Below the pieces are notes generated by a model. It was not told the DNA's origin and did no database searches. It saw only the letters and a program-made list of their open reading frames with translations. From Bacillota bacterium (GTDB lineage Bacteria; Bacillota; Clostridia; Peptostreptococcales; Anaerovoracaceae): a stretch of 9,265 bases of DNA. The stretch covers positions 1-9,265 of the forward strand of contig JAEENW010000221.1 of NCBI GenBank assembly GCA_016283945.1, in the 5' to 3' direction. Below are positions 1-6,443 of the stretch, piece by piece. The number at the start of each line of letters is the position of its first letter. Position 1 is the stretch's first letter. The translations under genes were made by a program, and so were the position numbers.

Positions 1-46
1 ATAGACGACAGCTGTCCCCAAAGACGTCTGACGTCTATATTTTTTT
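1..46 (+). terminator. Rho-independent terminator of an upstream gene outside the window
   Basis: Bases 1-7 (ATAGACG) are perfectly complementary to 32-38 (CGTCTAT). After an A/A mismatch, 9-11 pairs with 28-30, and a run of seven T follows (40-46). This is a classic intrinsic terminator shape, with a rather large loop that contains two short palindromes (8-15 and 22-29). The window begins at the first base of the stem, so the arm may extend further left. It most likely ends an unseen plus-strand gene. It could also be an attenuator in the leader of the next gene, but the likely promoter at 83-110 lies downstream of it, which argues against that. Confidence 0.6.
23..36 (+). repeat. Tandem 7-bp direct repeat GACGTCT inside the terminator
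   Basis: GACGTCT occurs twice back to back (23-29 and 30-36). Because AGACG at 3-7 is complementary to CGTCT in either copy, the left arm has two alternative partners: 25-29 or 32-36. Only pairing with the distal copy places the T-run directly after the stem. This may be no more than a duplicated stem arm. Confidence 0.5.
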
Positions 47-82
47 GTGATGAACCCTCGCGATATATAGGCATTAGGCGGG

Positions 83-110
83 TGGACTTATAAGCGGAAT
101 TTTGTATAAT
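83..110 (+). promoter_or_regulatory. Probable sigma-A-type promoter for the biotin ligase gene
   Basis: A perfect TATAAT sits at 105-110. Sixteen bases upstream, TGGACT (83-88) matches four of six positions of TTGACA. The predicted transcription start is about 117-120, which coincides with the ATG at 120. The -10 box also overlaps the TTG codon at 102, so a translation start at 102 would lie upstream of the transcript. Confidence 0.5.
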
Positions 111-119
111 GTACAAAGC

Positions 120-773
120 ATGATTGTTAAAATGGCGGATAATTGGCGAACGGATCGCTTCATACATCAGGACGTGACGGGATCCACCAACGAGGACATG
201 AAGAAGCTCGACGAGAGAGGGCTGCTCGGTCCCGGAAGCGTCATAACATCCCGCGCGCAGTCTGCCGGAAGAGGCCAGTACGACAGGAAGTTCGCCTCTC
301 CCGAAGGAGGGCTCTACTACTCCTACCTGATGATCATCGAGGAGTACGGGGACGAGGTTCTGGAGATCACCCCGATGGTGGGAGTAGCGCTCAGGCATGC
401 CGTCTACAGGACCACCGGGCTGCTCACCGACATCAAATGGCTGAACGATCTTTACTATGAAGGGCGCAAGCTCGCCGGCATACTCGCTGAGTCGAGGATA
501 GTCTCCCCAACGGAGATGCACACGGTCATAGGCATAGGGATCAACGTCAACACGGAGATGTCGCAGCTCCCCGAAGAGCTCAGGAGCAGGGCTGTCTCGC
601 TGAAGGAGATACTCGGCGCAGAGACCGACATCCAAAGGCTCATAACGGCGCTGACGGACGAGCTCGACCTGCTCTGCGAGGCTCTGAGCAGAGGAGAGAC
701 CGAGGACTACATCGACGAGTTCAGGGTCTGCTGCTTCGATCTCCCCGAGGGAGAAGGGCTCGTGAGGCTCTAA
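120..773 (+). CDS. birA: Biotin-protein ligase (biotin--[acetyl-CoA-carboxylase] ligase), lacking both the DNA-binding and most of the C-terminal domain
   Basis: Activates biotin with ATP to biotinyl-AMP and transfers it to the lysine of a biotin carrier domain; cytoplasmic. Numbering from ATG 120, the sequence shows the STN motif (about residues 22-24), the biotin/AMP loop SAGRGQYDRKF (about 48-58), KWLND (about 106-110, family KWPND), GRKLAGIL, and IGIGINVN (about 137-144). There is no N-terminal helix-turn-helix, so it is the class I, non-repressor form. The protein stops soon after the catalytic core, in the segment EFRVCCFDLPEGEGLVRL, where other ligases carry a further SH3-like domain of roughly 45 residues. 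No start has a Shine-Dalgarno sequence. TTG 102 overlaps the -10 box and is unlikely. ATG 120 or ATG 132 are the plausible starts. The gene lies 48 bp upstream of the decarboxylase genes, one of which encodes its likely substrate. Confidence 0.9.
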   Translation: MIVKMADNWRTDRFIHQDVTGSTNEDMKKLDERGLLGPGSVITSRAQSAGRGQYDRKFASPEGGLYYSYLMIIEEYGDEVLEITPMVGVALRHAVYRTTGLLTDIKWLNDLYYEGRKLAGILAESRIVSPTEMHTVIGIGINVNTEMSQLPEELRSRAVSLKEILGAETDIQRLITALTDELDLLCEALSRGETEDYIDEFRVCCFDLPEGEGLVRL

Positions 774-821
774 AAAGCGTTTATACACAGATCAATTATT
801 TACATATAGAGAGGTTAGAAA

Positions 822-2201
822 ATGGTTCGATTCACAGAAACAGTGCTCAGAGACGCCAATCAGTCCCTGATCGCGACCAGGCTTCCCTACAGCAAGTTCG
901 AGGACATACTGCCCGTCATGGACAAGGCAGGGTACTATTCCGTCGAGTGCTGGGGCGGAGCGACCTTCGACGTCTGCCTCAGGTTCCTGGAGGAGGATCC
1001 CTGGGAGAGGCTCAGAAAGATCAGGCAGAAGATGCCGAACACCAAGCTGCAGATGCTGCTCAGAGGGCAGAACCTGCTCGGTTACGCTCCCTATCCCGAC
1101 GACGTCGTCAGGAGGTTCGTCAGAGCCTCCGTCAAGAACGGCATCGACATCATCAGAATATTCGACGCTCTCAACGACGTGAACAACCTCAAGGTAGCCA
1201 CCGAGGAGACCGTCAAGCAGGGCGCCATCGCCTCCGGCGCGATCTCCTACACCACGAGCCCGGTGCACACCACCGAGAACTACGTCAAGCTCGTCAAGGA
1301 GATGCGCGAGATGGGCGTATCCACCATCTGCATCAAGGACATGGCGGGAATACTGACTCCGCAGGCCGCTTATGACACCGTATCGGCCGTCAAGGACGCA
1401 GTCGACCTGCCCGTCGTGCTCCACACCCACTGCACCACCGGACTCGCCTACATGACGCTGCTCAAGGCCATCGAGGCAGGCGCGGACGTTATCGACACCG
1501 CTTCCTCGCCGTTCTCCGGCGGCACCTCACAGCCCGCGACCGAGACCATGTTCTACACCCTCAGAGAGATGGGCTATGACACCGGCCTCGACGAGAAGGT
1601 CATCAACGAGGTCGCCGCTTACTTCAAGCCTATCAGGGGCGAGTTCATCGAATCCGGCAAGCTCAATCCCATCTCCCTCACCACCGATCCCGGCTGCCTC
1701 ATCTACCAGATGCCCGGCGGCATGATCTCCAACCTGCTCTCGCAGCTGAGAGATCTCGGCGCCGAGGACAGGTTCGAGGAGGCTCTCGCAGAGACTCCGA
1801 GAGTCAGAAAGGACATGGGCTATCCGCCCCTCGTCACCCCGACTTCCCAGATCGTCGGTTCCCAGGCCGTTCAGAACGTCCTCGCCGGCGAGAGATACAA
1901 GAACGTCAACGGACAGGTCAGAGCCTACGTCCACGGCGAGTACGGCCGCACCCCGGCTCCGATCGATCCCGAAGTCCAGAAGAAGATCCTCGGCGGCGAG
2001 GAGCCCATCAAGGGCAGATACGCCGACCAGCTCCCGAACGACACCTTCGAGAAGACCCAGCTCGAGCTCGGCGAAACCGCCCGCAGCGAGGAGGACGTCC
2101 TCAGTTACATCGCCTTCCCCAAGGTCGCGGAGAAGTTCTTCGCGGACAGGACCGCCAGAGAAGAGAAGATCGCAAAGTACAGCATAGAAAGGATGGAATA
2201 G
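822..2201 (+). CDS. oadA: Oxaloacetate decarboxylase alpha subunit (carboxyltransferase), without fused biotin domain
   Basis: Transfers CO2 from oxaloacetate to protein-bound biotin, giving pyruvate; peripheral on the cytoplasmic face of the membrane. The HMGL-like TIM barrel fills about residues 1-270. It has DANQSL (Asp11), RGQNLLGY (81-88), IRIFDALND (111-119), KDMAG (Lys172, the expected carboxylated lysine) and the metal histidines of HTHCTTG (His201, His203). The conserved PYC/OadA domain follows to the C terminus. At 459 residues it is shorter than the roughly 595-residue Klebsiella form because the Ala/Pro linker and biotinyl domain are encoded separately (2523-2924). AGAGAGG (808-814) sits seven bases before the ATG. 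The next gene starts one base after the stop. The same fold serves pyruvate carboxylase and transcarboxylase 5S subunits; the adjacent oadG and oadB decide for the sodium pump. Confidence 0.93.
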   Translation: MVRFTETVLRDANQSLIATRLPYSKFEDILPVMDKAGYYSVECWGGATFDVCLRFLEEDPWERLRKIRQKMPNTKLQMLLRGQNLLGYAPYPDDVVRRFVRASVKNGIDIIRIFDALNDVNNLKVATEETVKQGAIASGAISYTTSPVHTTENYVKLVKEMREMGVSTICIKDMAGILTPQAAYDTVSAVKDAVDLPVVLHTHCTTGLAYMTLLKAIEAGADVIDTASSPFSGGTSQPATETMFYTLREMGYDTGLDEKVINEVAAYFKPIRGEFIESGKLNPISLTTDPGCLIYQMPGGMISNLLSQLRDLGAEDRFEEALAETPRVRKDMGYPPLVTPTSQIVGSQAVQNVLAGERYKNVNGQVRAYVHGEYGRTPAPIDPEVQKKILGGEEPIKGRYADQLPNDTFEKTQLELGETARSEEDVLSYIAFPKVAEKFFADRTAREEKIAKYSIERME

Positions 2202-2202
2202 C

Positions 2203-2520
2203 ATGACATTCGCAGAAGCACTTCTATATTCCGTCGTCGGAATTGCCGTCGTGTTCTTCGCCCTGGTCCTGCTCATGATCATCTGCAAGATACTGCTCGC
2301 CGTTGGAGGAGAGAAGAAGCCCGAGGCCGCTAAGGCCGAAGCTCCCGCCGCTCCGGCTCCGGAGCCCGTCAGAGAGCCCGCTCCCGGCAGCGCCGGCGAT
2401 ATAAAGCTCTACGACACCGATCCGAGAGACGCAGCGATGATCATGGCGATCATAGCTGAGGAGCTCAAGACGCCGCTCAACGAGCTGCGCTTCAAATCCA
2501 TCAGGGAAGTGAGGGAATAG
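2203..2520 (+). CDS. oadG: Oxaloacetate decarboxylase gamma-type small membrane subunit (OadG/MmdD family)
   Basis: Single-span protein that anchors the alpha subunit to the membrane subunit OadB. A hydrophobic helix occupies about residues 8-33 (VVGIAVVFFALVLLMIICK). It is followed by a Lys/Glu/Ala/Pro-rich linker (about 36-64) and a short cytoplasmic C-terminal region (about 70-105). That tail has DPRDAAMIMAIIAEEL and ends in FKSIREVRE, which resembles the conserved tail of OadG and MmdD proteins. Length of 105 residues is normal. I see no histidine cluster of the kind that binds zinc in Klebsiella OadG. The gene starts one base after oadA ends and is followed two bases after its stop by the biotin carrier gene, so translation is probably coupled. 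Confidence 0.85.
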   Translation: MTFAEALLYSVVGIAVVFFALVLLMIICKILLAVGGEKKPEAAKAEAPAAPAPEPVREPAPGSAGDIKLYDTDPRDAAMIMAIIAEELKTPLNELRFKSIREVRE

Positions 2521-2522
2521 AC

Positions 2523-2924
2523 ATGAGATACAAGATCAACCTTAAGGGAAAGATATACGAGGTGGAGGTAGAGAAGGGCGAGGCCATGCTCATCGACGAG
2601 TACGAGGCCAAGGCTCCCGCAGCTCCCGCTGCCTCCGTCCCCACTGCGGCTCCTGCAGCCGCAGCTGCCCCGGCTCCCGCAGCCGCAGCTCCCGCTCCGG
2701 CCGCCATCGCTTCGGGTGAGACCGTCAACGCTCCTCTGCCGGGCACCGTGCTCGACGTAAAGGTCGCCGCCGGCGACTCCGTCAAGAAGGGGCAGGTCCT
2801 CATGATCATCGAAGCCATGAAGATGGAGAACGAGGTGCTCGCCAATTCCGACGGCATCATCAAGCAGGTAGTGGTCAGCAAGGGACAGTCCGTCAAGACA
2901 GGCGACGCTCTCGTAGTCATGTAA
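2523..2924 (+). CDS. Biotin carrier protein of the decarboxylase (biotin/lipoyl-attachment domain)
   Basis: Carries CO2 as carboxybiotin between the OadA active site and the membrane decarboxylase OadB. Residues 1-30 form a short beta-rich N-terminal part with charged residues. Residues 31-62 are a flexible Ala/Pro linker. Residues 66-133 are a complete biotinyl domain with the biotinylation motif EAMKMEN, the modified lysine being Lys100 (codon 2820-2822). The PLPGTV turn and the closing GDALVVM are typical. This domain is fused to the C terminus of OadA in Klebsiella; here it is a separate 133-residue protein, as in methylmalonyl-CoA decarboxylase gamma subunits (MmdC). The start follows GAGGGA (2511-2516) at six bases. 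The nearby biotin ligase is its probable modifying enzyme. Confidence 0.93.
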   Translation: MRYKINLKGKIYEVEVEKGEAMLIDEYEAKAPAAPAASVPTAAPAAAAAPAPAAAAPAPAAIASGETVNAPLPGTVLDVKVAAGDSVKKGQVLMIIEAMKMENEVLANSDGIIKQVVVSKGQSVKTGDALVVM

Positions 2925-2929
2925 GGAGG
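2923..2929 (+). promoter_or_regulatory. Near-perfect ribosome binding site of oadB overlapping the preceding stop codon
   Basis: AAGGAGG begins within the TAA stop of the biotin carrier gene (2922-2924) and lies five bases before the oadB ATG at 2935. It fixes the oadB start and suggests that ribosomes finishing the carrier gene re-engage for oadB. Confidence 0.8.
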
Positions 2930-2934
2930 CCGCG

Positions 2935-4119
2935 ATGTCGATAGGAAGCATACTCTCGACCCTGTGGGAGACCTCAGGCTTCTACATGCTCATGGCTGAC
3001 TGGCGACAGATAGTCATGATCGCGGTAGCCTGCCTGCTCCTCTACATGGGCCTGGTAAAAAAGTTCGAGCCTCTGCTGCTCGTGGGCATAGCCTTCGGCA
3101 TGCTGCTCACGAACCTGCCCGGCTCCGAGATGTACCATCCCGAGCTCTGGGACGCCTACATCGCCGGCACCGTAAGGCTCACCGATATCATCCATGACGG
3201 AGGCCTGCTCGACATCCTTTACATAGGTGTCAAGGCCGGCATCTATCCCTCGCTGATATTCATGGGCGTGGGCGCGATGACCGATTTCGGGCCTCTGCTC
3301 GCCAACCCCAAGTCGCTGCTCCTCGGAGCCGCGGCCCAGATGGGCATCTTCGTCGCCTTCCTGATGGCCATACTGCTCGGCTTCGCCCCGAACGTGGCCG
3401 CCGCGATAGGCATCATCGGAGGCGCGGACGGCCCGACCGCCATCTGGCTGACCTCCAAGCTCGCGCCGGACTATCTGGCTCCCATCGCGATCGCCGCCTA
3501 CTCGTACATGGCGCTGATCCCGATGATACAGCCTCCCGTCATGAAGCTCCTCACCACCAAGGAGATGAGGGAGGTCAAGATGGAGCAGCTCAGGCCGGTA
3601 AGCAAGACTCAGAAGGTCATGTTCCCCATAGTCGTGACCATCTTCGTCTGCCTGCTCCTGCCTTCAGTAGCTCCGCTGCTCGGCTGCCTGATGCTAGGAA
3701 ACCTCTTCACCGAGTCCGGCATCACCGACAGGCTCTCCAAGACCGCGCAGAACGAGATGATGAACATCGTCACCATCTTCCTCTCCACCTCTGTCGGAGC
3801 GACCGCGAGATATGACAGGTTCCTCACTAAGGATACGATCATGATCATCGTCCTCGGCCTCATCGCCTTCGAGTTCGCCACCATGGGCGGCCTGCTCATC
3901 GGAAGGCTGATGTACAGGCTCTCCGGCGGAAAGATCAATCCTCTGATCGGCTCTGCCGGCGTTTCAGCCGTCCCGATGGCCGCAAGAGTCTCCCAGAAGG
4001 TCGGCCAGGAGGCCAACCCCAGCAACTTCCTGCTCATGCACGCCATGGGTCCGAACGTAGCCGGAGTCATCGGCTCCGCCGTAGCCGCGGGCTTCCTGCT
4101 CGCGCTTTTCGGAGGCTGA
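2935..4119 (+). CDS. oadB: Oxaloacetate decarboxylase beta subunit, Na+-translocating carboxybiotin decarboxylase
   Basis: Integral membrane protein that decarboxylates carboxybiotin and uses the free energy to export Na+. It has many hydrophobic segments. Conserved blocks are FMGVGAMTDFGPLLANP (about 109-125), GGADGPTAIW (162-171), AYSYMALIP (188-196), GNLFTESG (255-262) and NPLIGSAGVSAVPMAARV (335-352). From remembered Klebsiella numbering, Asp203, Tyr229, Asn373, Gly377, Ser382 and Arg389 fall at Asp165, Tyr191, Asn335, Gly339, Ser344 and Arg351 with one constant offset of 38. The Na+/proton-coupling residues therefore appear intact. The length of 394 is usual for the shorter forms; the offset reflects a shorter N-terminal part. 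OadB, MmdB and GcdB share this fold, so substrate identity comes from OadA. It is the last gene before the terminator at 4164-4196. Confidence 0.95.
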   Translation: MSIGSILSTLWETSGFYMLMADWRQIVMIAVACLLLYMGLVKKFEPLLLVGIAFGMLLTNLPGSEMYHPELWDAYIAGTVRLTDIIHDGGLLDILYIGVKAGIYPSLIFMGVGAMTDFGPLLANPKSLLLGAAAQMGIFVAFLMAILLGFAPNVAAAIGIIGGADGPTAIWLTSKLAPDYLAPIAIAAYSYMALIPMIQPPVMKLLTTKEMREVKMEQLRPVSKTQKVMFPIVVTIFVCLLLPSVAPLLGCLMLGNLFTESGITDRLSKTAQNEMMNIVTIFLSTSVGATARYDRFLTKDTIMIIVLGLIAFEFATMGGLLIGRLMYRLSGGKINPLIGSAGVSAVPMAARVSQKVGQEANPSNFLLMHAMGPNVAGVIGSAVAAGFLLALFGG

Positions 4120-4163
4120 TCTCCCTGAACTGCCCGCGTCCCGGACAGGCATAAACAGATAGA

Positions 4164-4196
4164 AAAAGACCCCGCTGCCAGCGGGGTCTTTTCTTT
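4164..4196. terminator. Bidirectional intrinsic terminator between convergent genes
   Basis: GACCCCGCT (4168-4176) pairs perfectly with AGCGGGGTC (4180-4188) around a three-base GCC loop. A-rich and T-rich flanks (4163-4167 and 4189-4196) act as the U-tract in either direction. It lies 44 bases after the oadB stop on the plus strand and 10 bases after the end of the convergent gene (stop at 4206), so it can serve both. Confidence 0.9.
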
Positions 4197-4205
4197 GACG
4201 GGCTC

Positions 4206-6317
4206 TTATCTCGGCCTCACGTATTTGTTACCGAATACGTAGTCGTAGAAATTGTTCTCGACTATCCTGGCGGTGCAGTCGAGCTTGTATCCGGCGAGTG
4301 CCTTCATCCTGTCGACGTACTCGTCGAGATCGTCGTCGTTGAACTGCTTTCCCGGGGCGAGGGTGAACTCGCCGTCGAACCTGTTGTAGAAGCCCATGTC
4401 TGTCATGAAGCACCTCGACGAGAACACGACCATGCCCTCGGAATCCGAGAGTATGTCGGTCCCGCTGAGCATCCTCGAATCGTACTCAAGGCCAAGCAGA
4501 TTGGAGAGGGTGGGGAGTATGTCAACCTGGCAGCAGACCTTGTCGATGTGCACAGGCTCGGTGAACTGAGAGTTCCATATAGCCAGCCCGTTGTGATAGA
4601 GCTCGAAGTCTATGTCGGACTCGTTGATGGCGCGCACCGCTTCGGAGCTTCCGAACTTCCTGTCCGCGAGCTCCTCGAGGATCTCGACTCCGGTGTAGGG
4701 CACGTGATCTCCGGAGACTACGAACACGGTCTTATCGAGCTTTCCGGCCTCTTCCAGCATGGCTATGAGCTCCTCGAGGGCCTTGTCGCACTCCATGACT
4801 GTCGCGATATATGCCTTGGTCGGCTCGCTGTAGGGCGCGTCCTCCAGCTGCTCGCGGTAAGCCGAGCAGACCCAGTTCCAGGAGTAGGGGGTGTGCCCGG
4901 ATACGGTCAGGTAATAGACGTTGAAGGGCTCATCCTGATCGATGAACTCGTGCGCGGTCTGCTCTATCATGTAGCTGTCGCGCTGCGGCCACTTGAGGTC
5001 TCCGGAGCCGTTCTTCTCGTAGGGAACGCCGGCTCCGCACCACTTCCAGTCGTAGCCGAGATTGCTGTGCGAGCTGTTCCTCTCGTAGAGATCCCAGTTG
5101 TTGTGGTAGCCGTAGTTCTTGTATCCGAGCCTTCCGAGCTGGGCGGCGAGGGAGAAGTAGCAGTTGGTCTTGAGCTGCCCGGTGCGGGACATGGTTATGG
5201 GCTGGCCGTTCTTGGGATAGAGCCCGAGCAGATGCTGGCACTCTCCGTTGGAGGTGCTGGTGAAGTGCAGGGCTGTGTAGAAGTTGTCGAAGACGAAGCC
5301 CTCGTTCATCATGCGGTACAGGGTCGGGGTGTATTTCTCGCTGACCGCGTAGCTCGAGAGCGACTCGACGGTGACGAATATGACGTTATAGCCCTCGTAC
5401 ATTCCGGTGTACTGGTTCTTGGAGCTGGGCTCAAGGCTTCCGAAGTAATCGCAGAGCCAGCGCATGTTGGAGTTCGGCGCCTTCTCGGAGAGCGCGGCGA
5501 AGTCGACGTCCATGACGTTCTTGCCGTATACCACGGGGGGCTCGGGCTCAGGCTCGTCGGGAACTTCCGGATCCTCCGGAGTCTCCGGATCCTCGGCTAT
5601 CGCGGAGGGATCGAACTGCTCGCCCTCGGTGCCGAAGAGTGAGTGCTTCACGTCCAGCCTTATCATATTGTAAAGGCCGAGCTGCTCGAACTGATCGTTG
5701 TACGAGGTGTCCATGCGGTAGAGCTTCGCGGGAGTCAGGTCGCCCGTATAGGGCATGTGCACTGCGGCGAGCCCAAGCAGATGGGCAAGGGCGAAGGCAG
5801 CCAGGCAAAGCAGCGCGAGATAGCCGCGCTCTTGCTTGAAGGCCTTGGCATGGCTTCCGGCTTCAGTCTGCTCGACATAAATATATTTTCTGACTACGAG
5901 CAGATAGATGAACGGGAGGGACATCACGATCAGCACAGGCAGAGCCTTGAATACGGTCTCGACGATGATCCCGATGAATTCGTGGAGCTTGTTGTTCGCG
6001 GCGGTCTCAAGAGAGGAGAGCGGGTAGTAGGTCTGCAGTAACTTCTTTGCGACGAACTCCGCCATGTAGGCGAAGCTGGAGAAGCCGCTGAGGAAGCATG
6101 ACAGCCTGCCTGCGGCTCTGGGAGCGGGGAACTCGGTCAGTGCAGAGAGGAAGAAGCCGAGAGATACCGCGAAAAGTATGTATATGGGCATGTATTTAAA
6201 AGCTCCGCGGTCGAACAGATGCGTCGTCAGTTCCAGCCAGCAAATGAGAGCGGGGAAATAAAATGCCCTCATCTTTCCGCTGTGACTGCGCGCGAATTGT
6301 ATTGCTCTTTCCTTCAT
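4206..6317 (-). CDS. LTA synthase family membrane sulfatase (phosphoglycerol transferase type)
   Basis: Likely polymerises or transfers glycerol-phosphate from phosphatidylglycerol onto a cell-envelope glycolipid or glycan. Five hydrophobic segments (about residues 17-33, 43-61, 72-90, 115-142, 166-188) precede an acidic Pro-rich linker (242-261) and an extracytoplasmic alkaline-phosphatase-fold domain (about 310-620). Metal and catalytic positions expected from S. aureus LtaS are visible: Glu318 in TVESLS, Thr355 in TSTSNGE (nucleophile), His475 in SGHTPY, and Asp537-His538 in SGDHVPY. There is no sulfatase Cys/Ser formylglycine motif. At 703 residues it is longer than LtaS (about 646). Ten cysteines lie in the extracytoplasmic part, which is unusual. 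GAGGT precedes the ATG. It stands alone on the minus strand with its own promoter. The exact polymer (lipoteichoic acid or another phosphoglycerol decoration) cannot be decided from sequence. Confidence 0.88.
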   Translation of the reverse strand: MKERAIQFARSHSGKMRAFYFPALICWLELTTHLFDRGAFKYMPIYILFAVSLGFFLSALTEFPAPRAAGRLSCFLSGFSSFAYMAEFVAKKLLQTYYPLSSLETAANNKLHEFIGIIVETVFKALPVLIVMSLPFIYLLVVRKYIYVEQTEAGSHAKAFKQERGYLALLCLAAFALAHLLGLAAVHMPYTGDLTPAKLYRMDTSYNDQFEQLGLYNMIRLDVKHSLFGTEGEQFDPSAIAEDPETPEDPEVPDEPEPEPPVVYGKNVMDVDFAALSEKAPNSNMRWLCDYFGSLEPSSKNQYTGMYEGYNVIFVTVESLSSYAVSEKYTPTLYRMMNEGFVFDNFYTALHFTSTSNGECQHLLGLYPKNGQPITMSRTGQLKTNCYFSLAAQLGRLGYKNYGYHNNWDLYERNSSHSNLGYDWKWCGAGVPYEKNGSGDLKWPQRDSYMIEQTAHEFIDQDEPFNVYYLTVSGHTPYSWNWVCSAYREQLEDAPYSEPTKAYIATVMECDKALEELIAMLEEAGKLDKTVFVVSGDHVPYTGVEILEELADRKFGSSEAVRAINESDIDFELYHNGLAIWNSQFTEPVHIDKVCCQVDILPTLSNLLGLEYDSRMLSGTDILSDSEGMVVFSSRCFMTDMGFYNRFDGEFTLAPGKQFNDDDLDEYVDRMKALAGYKLDCTARIVENNFYDYVFGNKYVRPR

Positions 6318-6344
6318 TTCCGTACCTCAAAAAATCACCGTATC

Positions 6345-6373
6345 ATTATATATTCGGTAAGCCTCTGCTACAA
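6345..6373 (-). promoter_or_regulatory. Promoter of the LTA-synthase-family gene
   Basis: On the minus strand a perfect TATAAT (plus-strand 6345-6350) is preceded by a 17-base spacer and TTGTAG (6368-6373), which keeps the TTG of the -35 consensus. The leader to the ATG at 6317 would be about 20 bases and contains GAGGT as ribosome binding site. It is divergent from the rubrerythrin promoter, with the two -35 elements about 40 bases apart. Confidence 0.65.
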
Positions 6374-6413
6374 GTGAAGATGATATGAAATATAGCGCCG
6401 CCCGTATTTTGAA

Positions 6414-6443
6414 TTGACGATTATTACATGCGTGTATTATTAT
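6414..6443 (+). promoter_or_regulatory. Promoter of the reverse rubrerythrin gene
   Basis: TTGACG (6414-6419, five of six to the -35 consensus) is followed after 18 bases by TATTAT (6438-6443, five of six). An alternative TATTAT at 6435-6440 would give a 15-base spacer. The region is much more AT-rich than the genes around it. The leader to the ATG is about 40 bases and ends in a perfect AGGAGGT. Confidence 0.6.

Noticed and set aside
781..789. TTATACACA, a perfect match to the DnaA-box consensus
   Set aside because: It is a single 9-mer between two metabolic genes with no further boxes, AT-rich unwinding element or dnaA/dnaN neighbours; a chance match is likely.
1527..2288. Long minus-strand open frame (253 codons) opposite oadA
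   Set aside because: Antisense shadow of oadA and the start of oadG, with no family motifs and no ribosome binding site of note.
2523..2924. Acetyl-CoA carboxylase BCCP (accB) as identity of the biotin carrier
   Set aside because: It lies between oadG and oadB with no accC/accD nearby, so it fits the decarboxylase carrier role much better.
4548..5642. Long plus-strand open frame (364 codons) opposite the LTA-synthase-like gene
   Set aside because: Its translation is Val/Leu/Gly-rich low-complexity sequence with no recognisable domain, while the minus strand encodes a complete enzyme with all catalytic motifs. It is a by-product of GC-rich codon use.
6345..6359. PerR-like match at the LTA-synthase-like promoter
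   Set aside because: Only 9 of 14 positions match and most of those come from the TATAAT -10 box itself.
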